A DNA stretch of 64,000 nucleotides from Typhlomys cinereus (GCA_023101885.1 JALPQD010000360.1:1628574-1692573); one strand, 5' to 3'; shown: positions 23,088 through 35,049, numbered from the stretch's first letter. Made by a program: numbers and translations. Notes: a model not told the origin generated them from the letters alone.

Positions 23088-23205
23088 TTTTTTCTTGTGA
23101 CAACATCTCACTATGTAGCCCAGTCTGGCCTGAAACTCACATCTTCTTGTCTCTGCTTCCTGGATACTGGGATCACAGGCATGTGCCATTACGCTCAGCT
23201 CCTTT
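23088..23205 (-). mobile_element. B1-like SINE
   Basis: TCACTATGTAGCCCAGTCTG, GATCACAGGCATGTGCCATT. Confidence 0.85.
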
Positions 23206-23389
23206 CGATTAATCTTTCTGCTTTCTTTTCCCCAATTTCATATGGAACTCTGTTAAATCTTCAAATCATATCACAGGATGCTAATGTAACATTAAGCTAT
23301 CACAGTATTGGAGAGAACAGATTGCCATTTGGGGCAATAGATTTATTGAAATATGATCCATACGCCTCTAAAATTCATACCTTTAAAAA

Positions 23390-23560
23390 TATATATATGG
23401 GAAAGAGAGACAGAGAGAGAAAGAGAATACATGCCATGGGGGCACGGATCAAAGGGCAACATCTGGAAGTTGGTTCTTTCCACTCTCTGTGCTTCTGGGA
23501 CACAAACTCAGGTTGGCAGGTTTGTGAGCAGGTACCAAATTCACACATGTAAGAGAGCAC
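23390..23560 (-). mobile_element. tRNA-derived SINE, B2/B3-like
   Basis: (GA)n, AATACATGCCATGGGGGCAC, GGGCAACATCTGGAAGTTGG, ACTCAGGTTGGCAGGTTTGT. Confidence 0.72.
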
Positions 23561-23874
23561 AGTTCAGGGTTCTAGGACTGTCACAGAACTGACCAAACAT
23601 CACCATGATTTTATAACGTTTTCATCTCTGTCATCTCAGTATGTCTTTTGCATACCTGTGTACCTGTGTGCATGTGTGCATGCGTGAATGTGCATGTGTG
23701 TGTATGGGTGAATATAGAAGAGGACTCTTGAGTGTTCCTACAGCAGCCTGCTAGCAGAAGCAGGGCAGGGCTAAGCAACTCAAGACCCGTCCCTGTAACA
23801 TCCCTTCTTCCAGCAAGGCTTCCTAAACATTCTCAAACATCAGCTAAAGATGCAAACACACAAACATGGAGGGA

Positions 23875-24105
23875 CAAGTCATATTTCCACCATGGCAGCT
23901 CCTGTGAAGGCCCGAGGGTGACTTCAGAAATCATCCCGGATTGCCCTACCTACCCCTTGCTTTGTTCTGGGGTTTCCCAGGCTTTGCCTTCCAAGGCTGG
24001 AAGTTCAGGCTACTGCCATTTTGTCTACTATTTTTACATGGGCTCAGGGATCCAAACTCAGGTCCTTTGGCTTACAAGGCAAAGTCTTATCTCCCTAGCC
24101 CTGCC
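23875..24105 (-). mobile_element. Dip-like SINE, type A, tail missing
   Basis: CTGTGAAGGCCCGAGGGTGA, AATCATCCCGGATTGC, GGGTTTCCCAGGCTTTGCC and head TCTTATCTCCCTAGCC. Confidence 0.85.
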
Positions 24106-24914
24106 ACACCCTAATCTTGCAATCTCCTACCCCAGTCCTTGGCAGCCACTCATTTGCTTCCTGTCTCCAGTGCCTATTTTCAGCATTTTCTATAAATGGA
24201 ACGAGATGGTAATAAGAGTTCTTTCCTGTCTGGCTTCTTTCAATTAGCAAGATGTTTCCAAGGTTTACCTGTGGGTCAGCATTCTGATGTTTTTCATGCA
24301 GAATAATATTATGAACTGATATCTGTTGATGCATTGACAGTTGATGGACCTTTGAGCTATTCTTCCTTTTGACTACTAAGATAAACATACCATACAGTTT
24401 ATGTGCAAGATGCACATTTGTGTGTGCTTATGCCTTTGTTGCTCTTGAATGACCTGAGTACCAACCGGTACCACTTAAGAGAATTTTACTTCTTTGTGTG
24501 TGTGTGGAATTCCCAGACTGCTGTCTGAAGTGACTGTACCATTTTCCCCTCCCTCAGCATTCTAGAAGATTCCATTTTCTCTGCCTTCTTGTTGCTGTTT
24601 GTTATTAACTGTCATTATTATTATTATTATTACTGCCTTCCTGGTGGGTGTGAAATGAAATCTCATCATGATTTTCATTTGTACTTCTATGATGACTCCT
24701 ATGCCAAGAATTTGAGCTCAAGACACGTTGTATATGTCCTTACAGAAGTGGCTCTACAGATCCTTTGTATGGTTAACACCCTTTCTAATATATCTCTTTC
24801 TTATTGTGTTGTAGAGTTGCTTCTGTTTATATTCCAATCTCTCACAAAAATATGATTTGCAGATATTTCCTTCCTCTTGGTCTTTTCATTTTATTAGTAT
24901 GTCCTTTAATGAAC

Positions 24915-25066
24915 TGATAATTCTGGAGTTTCCCAGGCTCCACCTTCCAGGACAGGAAGTACAGGTCATGCCATTGCCGCCTGGCATTTTTACATGGGAT
25001 CCGGGCTCTGAACTCAGGACCTTCTGCTTGTGAGTCATACGCTTAACCCTTGAGCCATCTCTCCAT
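24915..25066 (-). mobile_element. Dip-like SINE, type A, half element
   Basis: Begins in mid-body at GAGTTTCCCAGGCTCCACC and ends with the head TTGAGCCATCTCTCCATCC. Confidence 0.85.
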
Positions 25067-25107
25067 CCCTGAATGGTCTAATTTTTTTTTTTATTCAATT
25101 GTGCATG

Positions 25108-25155
<48 letters not shown>

Positions 25156-25361
25156 ACCACGGATGAATTGGGGAACCACCATGGACGCCTACCACCTCCT
25201 CCTTGTTTACTCTGCCCCAAGATTCACAGGCTCCGCCCTACCAGGACCAGAAACACAGGCTGCCCCCGCTTCTGCAGTGTCTATACTTGGGATCTAGGAT
25301 CCGAACTCAGGACCTTCCGCCTGCAAGGCAGAGGCCTAACCCCTGAGCCACCTCTCCAGCC
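25067..25361 (-). mobile_element. Dip-like SINE, type B, perfect 19-base duplication
   Basis: The duplication CCCTGAATGGTCTAATTTT lies at 25067-25085 and 25062+300 (25362-25380). Contains (GT)n at 25111-25152 and the type B body. Confidence 0.93.
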
Positions 25362-25811
25362 CCCTGAATGGTCTAATTTTAATAGTGTCCAAATTTATCT
25401 TTTTGCTGTCTGGAACCATAGCTAAGTCAAGGTTTTTTTCTAAGAGTTTTATAGTTATAATGTTTGTATTTATCCTGGATCCATCTTGAATTAATGTTTC
25501 TGCACATTGAATGGTAACAAAAGCAGCTGCAACAAAAGAAAAGGAAAACCACACAGAGTATATGGTATGATATCACACTTCATTCTTTTGCATTTGGGTA
25601 TTTAGTGGCCCCAAAGTCACTTGTTAAAGGAAAAATGTGCCTTCCCTGTTGAGTTGTTTTGACATCCTTATTGCAAGCAAATTAATAATGAATGTGAGAA
25701 TTTATTTCTGGATTATCAATTCTATTCCTTTGGCATGTGACTATTCTTAAGTTAGTCTCAATCAAGAGGAATATGTCCTCCAACTTTGATTATGAGTGAG
25801 TGGGTGCATGT

Positions 25812-25814
<3 letters not shown>

Positions 25815-25865
<51 letters not shown>

Positions 25866-25866
25866 T
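25815..25866 (+). repeat. (GT)n microsatellite
   Basis: GTGCGTGTGCGTGTG leading into about 22 GT units. Confidence 0.92.
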
Positions 25867-26399
25867 GTACCTGCATGGGATAGGACTCACAGCCTTGTGA
25901 TGTTAATCATCTACCTTTGAGCTACATCTCCAGCCCCCACTTTGTTCTTTTTCCAGATGTTTTTGGCAATTCCAGATCCATTAAGCTTTTTATAATGGAT
26001 GCAAGATCAGCTTGTTGATCCCTACAAAGAATCCAGCCAGGATTCCATTGCAGACTGAATTTAATCTCTCAGTTAGTTGGTATTACATATTACAGTATTA
26101 CTATTTTAACACTATAAATATTATATTGTTGTACATATTACACTATCACTATTTTAACATTGTAAAACCATCTGAGCCAGGAGTACACATGTCCACCCAT
26201 TTATTTAGAATTTCTCCAATAAAGTTGTCATTTTTCTTTAGTTCCCAAATAGTTGATCATTGACCATATACTCTGAATCCATCTATAGATGAATTCTTTC
26301 AAGCTTCCCACAAAGGCAGCATAATTTTGATACAAGAAAAAACAACTGGTTGCATCCCAAAACTCTGATACACTGAAGCCTGTTAGGAAGGAGGATACT

Positions 26400-26515
26400 G
26401 GGTCTCTGAAGGGGAGTCGGGTGAACGCTGGAGGAATTCAGGATCTGAACTCAGGTTCTTTTGTTTGGGAGGCATAGGCTTAATCCCGGAACCATCTCAG
26501 CAGCACACTACAGAA
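26400..26515 (-). mobile_element. Dip-like/B2-like SINE head fragment
   Basis: GGATCTGAACTCAGGTTCTT, GGAGGCATAGGCTTAATCCC, GAACCATCTCAGCAGC. Confidence 0.55.
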
Positions 26516-26557
26516 GTTGGCACCTGTATCAACTGGCCTACTCACTTAGCCAACAAT

Positions 26558-27010
26558 TCTTTTTTTTTTAATTTTTCATATACAAATATAATGATTTTGA
26601 TTTTTATCCCCTACTGCCCTCCCTTCCCATCACACTCTGCTCATTCTCCTTTCTCTTACTTTCCTTTCCTCCTACTTGTGAGGTCCACTGGGCCTGACCT
26701 AAAACGCCTGCATTGGCATGTGTCTGGGTATTGTCTGGGGCATGATCAACCTATCAGTGGGCTCATGGTGGAGTTAACGATTTCTCCCTCTCATGACTTG
26801 AACCATAGACCCACTTCTGCCTCAGGATGGCACCATATCTGTTGATAGCCTTGCTTTTCTGTGATGAGATTTCCATAGGTCAATTACTGTGGAGGTCTAG
26901 TGAAGGTGGATCTGGCTGTATTGATTTCTTGGGTATGGCAAATCCTGGTATGAATGGGGCGGGAAGGCTTCTGTCTGGGGGCCCACAAGTCTTTGAGTTA
27001 GAAGTTATCA
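26558..27010 (-). mobile_element. L1 3' UTR fragment (Lx-like)
   Basis: TTTTTCATATACAAATATAA, C/T tract, GAGGTCCACTGGGCCTGACC, and GTCAATTACTGTGGAGGTCT, parallel in order to the copy at 19385. Confidence 0.65.
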
Positions 27011-27014
27011 TCAG

Positions 27015-27560
27015 CCAAAGACTAGAGAATCCAAGAAACTTGCCAACATTACACCAATAGTAAATGATATTCCTAGGCTTTGATGCAACCAGTCTGTATT
27101 ATAAAGATTCTACTGGGTTGAATGCTAGTTAGTAGAAAATTACTACATAATTATTAGTTAATATCATTCTACATGTATCAGGATGAAGAATAGGAACTTA
27201 AAGAATTACAAAGCAGAGACACAAGATTGCACACCAACATGCTCCAACGGCACAGTTGGAAAGTCTGTTACATAGAACAATGAGTTGAGTCAGTAAGATA
27301 ATTGGTTACAGAACTAATAACCCAAATTCACGTTTCCATGTTTCAAGAAAAAAAGCTAGAAAACCTAACAGAAGAAGACTTGTCCTTAAAATAGCATTCA
27401 TGCCCACTACAAAGTGTCATGGTGGTGGTTCAAGCGTGAATTATTGCCCATGGCTGGTGTTTTTGAACACTCAGTTCCCAGCCATTGGCACTGTTGGGGA
27501 AAGTAATGGCACCTTCAAGCGCTGGGGTCTTTCTGGAAGGAAGCCTGTCATTAGAGTCAC
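27015..27560. other. Non-repeat block, nothing recognised
   Basis: AT-rich, no exon or repeat recognised. Confidence 0.4.
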
Positions 27561-27574
27561 AACTTGAGGTTTGG

Positions 27575-27965
27575 ATAGTGTCGTGGTTATGTACAGGTGT
27601 CAACTTGATGGTTGAGGGTTTGAATTCTGGGCACGTTTTTAGAGAATTAGTAGTTGAGTTAAGTGAACTCGAAATTGATTGTCTAGTTGATGGAGAAGGC
27701 GTACAGGTGAATAAAATACAGAGAGTTGGTTGAGGAAATTGGCACCCTTTTGTACACTTGGCCAGACATGCTGGTCTGGCAAATAAGGATCGTCCCCCTC
27801 TCAGCCATTATGTAGAGATGGTATGGCCAGTTCCCTCGGCCCTGGTGTTAGTGTGTGCTCTCCCATCAAGTTAGACTGAGAACTGTAACCAGTAATTGTA
27901 AGAGAAAATAAACCCCTTGTTCCTTTAAGCCGTTTGATAGTCATTTATCAGCAACCATGCAGGTG
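27575..27965 (+). mobile_element. Unclassified interspersed repeat, same family as 42955-43235
   Basis: CAGGTGTCAACTTGATGGTT, GAGGGTTTGAATTCTGGGCA and TCATTTATCAGCAACCATGC have reverse-complement counterparts at 43230 back to 42945. LTR or DNA element not decided. Confidence 0.65.
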
Positions 27966-28195
27966 AACTGTGACAGATAGTCCAGCCCCACTTCCTCCTG
28001 CTTCTTGCTCTCTCTGCCTCCTGATGGCTGCCGTGACCTGAACTGGCCTCTTGCTTCGACCGCCATGCCTTCTTCTTGTATTTCCTGCCATAATGAACTG
28101 GATCCCTTCCAGAGCTGTAAACCAAACAATAAACTCTTCTCCCCTCAGCGGCTGGAATCAGAATATTTTCTCAGAGCAGCACAAGAGTAACAACT
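27965..28195 (+). mobile_element. LTR-like repeat (MaLR type suspected)
   Basis: GACCGCCATGCCTTCTTCTT, CATAATGAACTGGATCCCTT, AACAATAAACTCTTCTCCCC, CACAAGAGTAACAACTACA: the typical 3' half of a rodent MaLR LTR with its AATAAA. Confidence 0.65.
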
Positions 28196-28199
28196 ACAA

Positions 28200-28558
28200 T
28201 GAGACTTGACCTTACCAGACCTGTACAATGGCTGACATATCAACACGCCCCCATACACTAGCAAGGATCTCAGGAGAATTAATTTCAAGCAGTAGGAGCC
28301 TTAGGGGATGAGGGGTTAGACAAGTATAGGGGAGTAGCCATATCAGTGGTCAGTCTCTCGGTCTGCCACAGAGGCCTTCCCCCCACTAGAGCAGATGATC
28401 CAGAGGGAACCCTGGGATCCATATAAGTTGAGGGACAGGAGAGTGGGAAGGAGCAGAGAGAAGGAAGAAAGGGGGAGGGAGGAAAGGAAGAGAGTGGGGG
28501 TTAAAGATATCTACTCATTGAGCTGGTATAACTAGAAAAAATAATAAATTAAAAAAAG
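28200..28558 (+). mobile_element. L1 3' UTR end, sense
   Basis: A purine tract (28440-28498) then TTGAGCTGGTATAACTAGAA and an A-rich end, the same terminus as the truncated copy at 17018. Confidence 0.7.
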
Positions 28559-28565
28559 AGTAACA

Positions 28566-28907
28566 GGGGCTGGAGAGGTGGCTCAGGGGCTAAGCCTCTG
28601 ACTTGCAGGCACAAAGTCCTGAATTCTGATCCTAGACCCCACGTATAGATGCTGGGCGGAAATGGGGGTGGCCTGCGTTTCTGGTCCTGGTAGGGCGGAG
28701 CCTGTGAATCCCGGGGCAGAGTAAACAAGGAGGTAGTGGAGGCAGTCTATGGTGGTTCCCGAATTCATCCGTGGTTCTACACACACACACATACATACAC
28801 ACACATACATACACACACGCGCACACATGCATACACACATGCATACACACATACACAAACGCGCATACACGCATACACCCACAATTGAATAAATGATAAA
28901 TACTAAT
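28566..28907 (+). mobile_element. Dip-like SINE, type B, perfect 14-base duplication
   Basis: AAAAAAGAGTAACA at 28552-28565 and 28908-28921. Complete head, type B body, extended CA-rich spacer (28781-28880). Confidence 0.93.
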
Positions 28908-29439
28908 AAAAAAGAGTAACAACAACCATTAGCAATAATGAAGATAAAGGAGCATGAAAGAAGTAACAAAAGAAAAAACATACATACACTCAGTTACTGA
29001 TGAAAAGATTCAATGAAGCAAATGTGCAGCCTCTCCTGAAATGAAAACCCAACTTTTAACTTATATCAATAAAAACATGTTATGAAGTTCTTTGGCAGTA
29101 GATCGACGGAGTCTAAAGTACCAGTAGAAAGTAAACAGAGAAGACTGGCCAGGAAAACTCTGGAAAGGGCAAACAAACAAGAAGGATTAGCACTTGCAAG
29201 TATCAGAGCATATTGTTATATAAAGCTGCATTCATGGGGGGGAGGGAAGCTTTGGTGTTGGTACACAAAGAGAAATGCACATTAAGGGAAAAGATCCAAA
29301 CACAAAGGCATACCAAATCAGAAAAGGAAAAGTAGAATAAAATTATAATTACACAGTGTGGTAGGTGATATTGGGGTAATTGAAAATGAATTTGAAGATG
29401 AATTCCTATCTGTCCCGTACTCCAAATCCATATCAGGCT

Positions 29440-29805
29440 GATTCTGTTAGGCAGCTTTCTGTTACTATAACAAACACTTGACCCAGTCAGCTTGCAAAGA
29501 AGGAAAGTTTATCTTGACTCACAGCATCTGAGATCTTAGTCGCATTGATTTGGGGCCACACTGAGGCAGTGCATCATGAGAGGAGCACATGGCAGAGTGA
29601 AGCCACTTACCTCATACCAGGAAGCCAAAAAAAGGGGGGGAACAAGGTAGGTTTTGGGGTCCTATAAAAGGATACCTCCCCAGTGACCAGTAGATCTCCC
29701 GTTCAGCTCTGCCTCTTACAGTAAAATCTCCCCAAACGGTGCCAACCTGGGATTGACCTTTAACACACGGACCCCTGAAGAATACTGAAGATCTAAACTA
29801 CAAGA
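29440..29805 (-). mobile_element. LTR-like repeat
   Basis: CTTTCTGTTACTATAACAAA, AAAGGAAAGTTTATCTTGAC and GACCTTTAACACACGGACCC resemble the antisense MaLR layout also seen at 41105. Confidence 0.5.
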
Positions 29806-30033
29806 CAGATAAACAATGAAATGAGAATAAGAAGAAAACATGGAAAGAGACATTCCTTCTTACGTTGAAGAAAATCTTTTAGAGTATAATCCAGAAATCC
29901 AGACACTAAAAAGAAAGAAAAATGGCCACACAAATTGAAAATAATTACAGAGTACAAAAGGATTACAAATCAAGTTAAAAAGGTGGATAACTCAAAGGTA
30001 GGTTAAAAAAACAAACAAACAAAGAGCTGGTTC

Positions 30034-30135
30034 TGTATGCGTGTGGCTTGGTGGCAGAGTGTTTGCCTAGCATACAGGTTCAATCCTTTACGCCATACAA
30101 TAAAGGAAGGAATTGAAAAAAATAAATAAAAGTAA
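30034..30135 (+). mobile_element. ID-like SINE
   Basis: GTGGCAGAGTGTTTGCCTAG and CAGGTTCAATCCTTTACGCC resemble the ID tRNA-Ala-like body. Confidence 0.65.
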
Positions 30136-30224
30136 CATAAAAAAAAAACTCTGAAATCTTGGACAAAGAGCCATTAACTTAAACCTATAAAGAGCTCCAA
30201 TAATAAATGAAAATAGAAACTTTT

Positions 30225-30235
30225 AATTTTTTAAA

Positions 30236-30268
<33 letters not shown>

Positions 30269-30516
30269 CAGAGGGCACTGTGTGTCCCTGTGGAGGACGA
30301 AGAGTGATTTCAGGAATCATCCTGGATTGCTTCTACCTTCTTTTTGTTTCACTCTGGGATTTCCCAGGCTTTGTTCACCAGGGCCAGAAATGTAGGCTGT
30401 CACATTTTGCCTGCTGTTTTTTCATGGGACCTGGGATCCAAACTCAGGATCTTCTGTTTGTGAGGCAGAGTCTTAACTTAGCTTTCATCTTAACTTAGCT
30501 GAGCCATCTCCAGCCC
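30225..30516 (-). mobile_element. Dip-like SINE, type A, with internal duplication at head
   Basis: (GT)n 30239-30266, type A body; CTTAACTTAGCT is duplicated at 30472-30500 just before the tRNA-head end TGAGCCATCTCC. Confidence 0.9.
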
Positions 30517-30654
30517 CAGGAACTTCTTATAAAGAAATTTAAGTTGCTTATAAACATACACACAAAAAAATTCAACTTTCCTAGGAACTCAATAGAAAAT
30601 TTAAAAACTACAAATTTAGGTAAGAGAACAGTTTAGCAGAGTTGCAAATGTTTA

Positions 30655-30920
30655 ATATTGCACGGGCGAGAAAGAGGACACAGGTACTTTCCTAAGTGCG
30701 TGGAAGGCGGGAACTGGCGCAGTCTCTTTGAAAGATAAATCGATAGTTTGTCTTTCTTCCCTTTGAAAATGTTCACATCCTTTATCCCGGCTTCCATTTT
30801 TTCCGAAGCTCCACCACCAGTATTTCAAACACAGGAATAAAGGTATAAATAAAAGAGATTTTAGAATAATGCCAAATAAACAGAAAAAAATCAAAGTGTA
30901 TGAAAGATCTTTTTTTATTC
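30655..30920 (+). mobile_element. Old L1 ORF2-derived fragment (probable)
   Basis: GGGAACTGGCGCAGTCTCTT matches the L1 ORF2 region encoding the WQC-like late segment, followed by degenerate sequence and an A-rich end. Confidence 0.4.
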
Positions 30921-31109
30921 CCTTAACCCATTAGAAAGCAAACCATTGATATAATCTTAGAGCTATGCCTAAGTGCACTAAATGCATATATGCCTAGATG
31001 CACACAGAACAAATTAGTGCCTATTCCCTGAAAGCTAAGTGATTCTCCTACTTGATCTCAGTTCAGTCACTGAAATCAAGAAATTAACATGGTATCATCT
31101 CCATCTCAC

Positions 31110-31355
31110 ACTCCTTGGACACTATCCTTATATTCACAGGGTCTTTTAGAGAAAGACCCCAGAGTCTGTGAGATGCTTCCGTGGTGACAGGCACCAGCGT
31201 ATAAACCTAGTGGCCTGAGGTCCAGTCCCGGTGTCTGCATGGTAGAAGAAGAGAAAAGATTTCCAAAGTTGTCCTCTGACCTCCACACACATGTTGTGGT
31301 GGCGCATGCACGTGCTTTCTCTCATGCACCTCTGGAATAAGCAAATAAAAGCTAA
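31110..31355 (+). mobile_element. tRNA-derived SINE, B2/B3-like
   Basis: GTCTGCATGGTAGAAGAAGA, TTGTCCTCTGACCTCCACAC, ATAAGCAAATAAAAG. Confidence 0.7.
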
Positions 31356-31384
31356 AAAGAAAAGGAGCCAGAATCAAAAATTGT

Positions 31385-31469
31385 TGGGGCTGGAAAGATG
31401 GCTCTGGGGTTAAAACTCTGCATGAAGAACCTGAGTTTGGATCCCAGAACCCACGCAAAAACACCGCGC
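31385..31469 (+). mobile_element. Dip-like SINE head, cut by the next copy
   Basis: GGGGCTGGAAAGATGGCTCT through AAAAACACCGCGCA, then a new head begins at once. Confidence 0.85.
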
Positions 31470-31702
31470 AGGGACTGAAGAGATGGCTCAGGGGTTAAGA
31501 CTCTGCCTCATAAGCAGAATGGACCTGAGTTCGGATCCCAGGTCCCACATAAATACACCAGGCGGAAGCGGTGGTAGCTTGCACTTCTAGCCAGGAAAGA
31601 CAGAGCCTGGGAAACTCCAGAGAGAAGCAAAAAGGAGGTAGAGCAATCCAGGATGATTCCCACTGTTACCCTTGGTCCTCCACAGGGACACACAGTGCTC
31701 TC

Positions 31703-31750
<48 letters not shown>
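31470..31750 (+). mobile_element. Dip-like SINE, type A, with long (CA)n
   Basis: GGGACTGAAGAGATGGCTCA head, complete body, (CA)n 31708-31749. Confidence 0.92.
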
Positions 31751-31751
<1 letters not shown>

Positions 31752-31754
31752 TCA

Positions 31755-32290
31755 ACTATTGCTTTTAGTGTCATTTTTCTCTTCTCGGTGTCTCTTGGTC
31801 TCTCTCTCCTCCTGTCTTCAGTACTGAGATTAAAACGCGGGATCCACCACTCTGCTAGGCAAGTGTTTTACCACCAGCCTACATGGTCGGTCGTGTTTTC
31901 TACTTTCAGTTTTGCATAGCGTTCCTCTGCATCATATTTCCTAGTATTTGGGATCACAGTGTTTGCTTCACCAGGCTCGACACTGGTCACTTTTGTCTTT
32001 GCTTGTTGTTTATAATCTTCACATCCTTGAGGAAAGGGAAAATAAATAAATAAAAAGCTGCCAGTTTACTATGGGAAAGACCACTCCCCAGCTTAGTTCG
32101 CGTGGGTTCCCCATGTACAGTCTGGGGTGCACGTCTTCTTTAGGGGGACTTAGAAGCAGTGCTGCGTTTGCCTCCTGGCATCCCGGGGTGCTAGACTCTG
32201 ACGTGTGTCGTTCCTAAGGATGCTAACTTTCCCTTTTAGTTTCTAAGGAACCGTGGGAGGTGTTTTCATGTTATGTAAATATCCTGTTTC
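31755..32290. other. Mostly unique block with ID-like remnant
   Basis: CTGCTAGGCAAGTGTTTTAC (31851-31870) resembles an antisense ID piece. The remainder is unrecognised. Confidence 0.4.
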
Positions 32291-32299
32291 TCATCGAAC

Positions 32300-32690
32300 T
32301 CTTTTTCGCAACAGCTTTATTGACTTCCATATTTAAAGTGTATAATGTGATAAGTTTTGACACGTCTATACAGCTGTGAAGCCGTAGTCACCACAATCAA
32401 GAGCACAAACATATCTATCATCTCCGGAAGTTTTCTTCTGCCTTCTTGTCGTCTCCCCCACATTTCCGTCACCCCCCTGCAACCACTGAGATGTTGATCT
32501 ACAGAATAAACTGAGTTGTCTAAAATTTTACCCATTGAATCACACAGCTTGTCTCTCACTCACCCCACACACACTCTCTTTCCGTGGCCTGGATTCTTTT
32601 GGCATCATAGTTTTGAACTGCATTCATAGTGTGTGTATTCATTCCCTCTATGGATATCATCCTCATAGAGACTCAGATTTGGTGAGTTTT
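32300..32690 (-). mobile_element. Old L1 3' region, antisense
   Basis: CAGCTTTATTGACTTCCATA, GTGTATAATGTGATAAGTTT, GAGCACAAACATATCTATCA fit the antisense L1M 3' UTR. Confidence 0.65.
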
Positions 32691-32704
32691 GGATGGATGT
32701 AATT

Positions 32705-32855
32705 CGTGGATATTGGAAAGATAGCATAGCAAGAAGGCTGCCTTCTTGCAAATCTGGCGACCTGAGTTTAATCCCCAAAAACCCATGTGGTGGAAAAAAC
32801 TGACTTTCAAAAGTTGTCCTTTGCTGTCTGCCTGTATACCATGATATACAGGGGA

Positions 32856-32892
<37 letters not shown>

Positions 32893-32935
32893 TTTTCTCT
32901 CTCTCATAAGTAAATAAAATATTTTAATTTTTTAT
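32705..32935 (+). mobile_element. tRNA-derived SINE, B2/B3-like, with (CT)n
   Basis: CCCATGTGGTGGAAAAAACT, (CT)n 32860-32889, AAGTAAATAAAATATTTT. Confidence 0.75.
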
Positions 32936-32959
32936 TTAAAAATTTTTTAAGCTTGTATT

Positions 32960-33125
32960 TATTTCTTTATTTTTTTGGGGGGTATGTGTGTGCGGCATGT
33001 GCCAAGGTGCATAGATGGTAGAGGACAACTTTTGGAAGTTGTTCTCTCCTTCCATAATGTAGGCTCTGGGGATTGAAATCAGATCACCAGGTTTGTGCAC
33101 AGATATATTTGGAAGCCATCTTCCA
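32960..33125 (-). mobile_element. tRNA-derived SINE, B2/B3-like
   Basis: GGTAGAGGACAACTTTTGGA, TTCTCTCCTTCCATAATGTA, GGGATTGAAATCAGATCACC. Confidence 0.75.
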
Positions 33126-33249
33126 TAGTCCTTTTTGTCTTCCATAGTTTATCTATGGGCAATGCCACATTGTATGACACTACTTTTTCTTTTTCATTTT
33201 TCTTTTTAAATTTGAATTTTCTTATAATCAAAGTATACTCCTCCACTTT

Positions 33250-34215
33250 CTTTTCTCTTGCATTTTTAAATTTTTAATTTATGTATTCTTTCATAATATC
33301 AGATGCATACATATTTACAATTACATATATAATACACTTTGATCACATTCCCCTCATAACCTTCTCTATTCCCTTCCACTGAATCCTTTCTTCTTCCAAA
33401 CAAGTTTCCCTCTTTCATGTCTCCTGTATGCACACATACATGTGTGTTTGTTAATGAGTTATTGCTTGCATAAGCATGAATGGAGGATTATTTCCCTGAG
33501 CAGGGGTAACTTACCAGTGGCTACAACACTGAGGAATATGACCTCCCTCTTCCAGCAATGATAATTGCCTTTAGCTTCACAGAGAATAATGGGGTCTCAT
33601 GAGCCTCTTCCTAATCCCCATTGTTGACGGCCCAGTTCAGAGCAGGTTCTGGTGCAGGCAGCCATTGCTGGTGTGAGGAAGGCTGAGAGCCATGGTCTTC
33701 TATTGGTATAGATATAAACATTTAGAAGTGATCGTAATACCATATCCACTTAGCAAAGCAATAGTAGTAGGTCCCCCCTAGAACTTAGACCTCTCAAGTC
33801 ACGGGCTTTAGATCAGGTTTACAGTACCAGACATGAATTCCCTCCTGTGGAGCAGTCATCAGATCTAACCAGGAGACAGTTGGTTACCCCATAACAGTCG
33901 TACCACTACTGCACCAAAGGGCACACCGTGCTTGGCAGATTGGCACTGTAGATTGTTCATAGCTCGGTAAGATAGTTGATGACTTTTCTCCCCAGTAGCC
34001 TAGCCGAGCATCTTCCAGCACTGTGGAAGCTACCAGAAGAGAGGAGACTTCCAACTTAATTCCAGATTGATTTCTCTATGTCCTATGACCAAGTCATGTG
34101 GTGTCTTCAGCATCAGGGTCTTGTCCGTCTCTTACATTGCTTCTCATTGGAAAGCTGTTGGTCTTTATCAACTCCATCTATACCCTGTCTTTTTATCTGG
34201 CTGCTTTAAGATCTT
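33250..34215 (-). mobile_element. L1 3' UTR (Lx-like), longest copy
   Basis: TTGCTTGCATAAGCATGAAT, AACTTACCAGTGGCTACAAC, CAGCAATGATAATTGCCTTT, GACGGCCCAGTTCAGAGCAG and GTCATGTGGTGTCTTCAGCA parallel murid Lx 3' UTR read antisense. Confidence 0.8.
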
Positions 34216-34224
34216 TTTATCATT

Positions 34225-34420
34225 TTTTTTTCCTTGACATGTGTTTTGTGTGGGGGTTGGGGTATGCCACAGCATGAATGCAGAGGTCAGAGGACAACCT
34301 GGGAGAAATGGTTCTTTCAATGGTGATGTGGGCTCCAGGAATCAATCTTAGGTTGTCACACTGGAAGGCAAACACCTTCTCTTTTACCTGCTGACCATCT
34401 GATTGGACCCTGAGTCTTGG
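34225..34420 (-). mobile_element. tRNA-derived SINE, B2/B3-like
   Basis: GAGGTCAGAGGACAACCTGG, ATGTGGGCTCCAGGAATCAA, ACCTGCTGACCATCTGA. Confidence 0.75.
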
Positions 34421-34424
34421 TTTT

Positions 34425-34930
34425 TAAATTAAATTATTACATGCCTTGGAATCTTTCTGTGTGTGTATGAGTGTGTGTGTGTGTCTTTATTGACATTACT
34501 GACTCTATTATTTTCCTTAAATTTCTTTTGTTTCTCTATCCTTCAGGCAGCCCAAGCAATGTATACTGAACTCTCCTTCCAATATCTGTTTTATTTTGAA
34601 CACCTTCTATTCCTATGTCTTCAAGCTCGCTGCTCTTGTGTTCTTTACCATTTCATGTTCTGTTACTTTCATAAGTCTCAGACATAGGGCTTCCCACTTC
34701 CAGAATGAATTCTGTTCTTAAGCATTACTTCCAAGTCTCGACTTAGCTTTTACAGCATATGGAATACAGTTATTATGACTGTTTCAAACTGTTTCAATAT
34801 CACTTTCTCCTAATTCCAGCATCTGGATCAATTTCAATTGACAAGTGCTTCTCTTTATTTCAATCACATTTCAATCATGCTTCAACTATTTTTTGCTTAT
34901 CTTATGATTTATTTATCTATTTATTTTTAT
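34425..34930. other. AT-rich block, possibly old L1/L2, no gene
   Basis: No clear match. A plus-strand 74-codon open frame at 34463-34687 is not recognisable. Confidence 0.35.
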
Positions 34931-35049
34931 GGTAAGGATCAGACCTCATACAAGCTAGCCAAGTACTCTACTACTAAGCTATAATTCTGAGCCCACTATC
35001 TAACAGAGAACTCTCTTTCTTTCTGTCTCTCCCTCTCTATTTTGTCTGA

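Larger units (their letters stand above)
24110..26170 (-). mobile_element. Ancient L1 (L1M type), antisense, interrupted by SINEs
   Basis: Plus-strand text reads as the complement of L1M 3' region and ORF2: CAGCATTTTCTATAAATGGA, CTGCCTTCCTGGTGGGTGTG, TTGCAGATATTTCC, TCTAAGAGTTTTATAGTTAT, TCCATCTTGAATTAATG, TTTATTTCTGGATTATCAAT, TTTTTGGCAATTCCAGATCC. Dip-like SINEs at 24915 and 25086 and a (GT)n at 25819 sit inside it. Confidence 0.8.

Noticed and set aside
23097..24247. Plus-strand open frames of 151 and 171 codons
   Set aside because: They read through B1, B2-like and Dip-like SINE sequence; the residues are translations of repeats.
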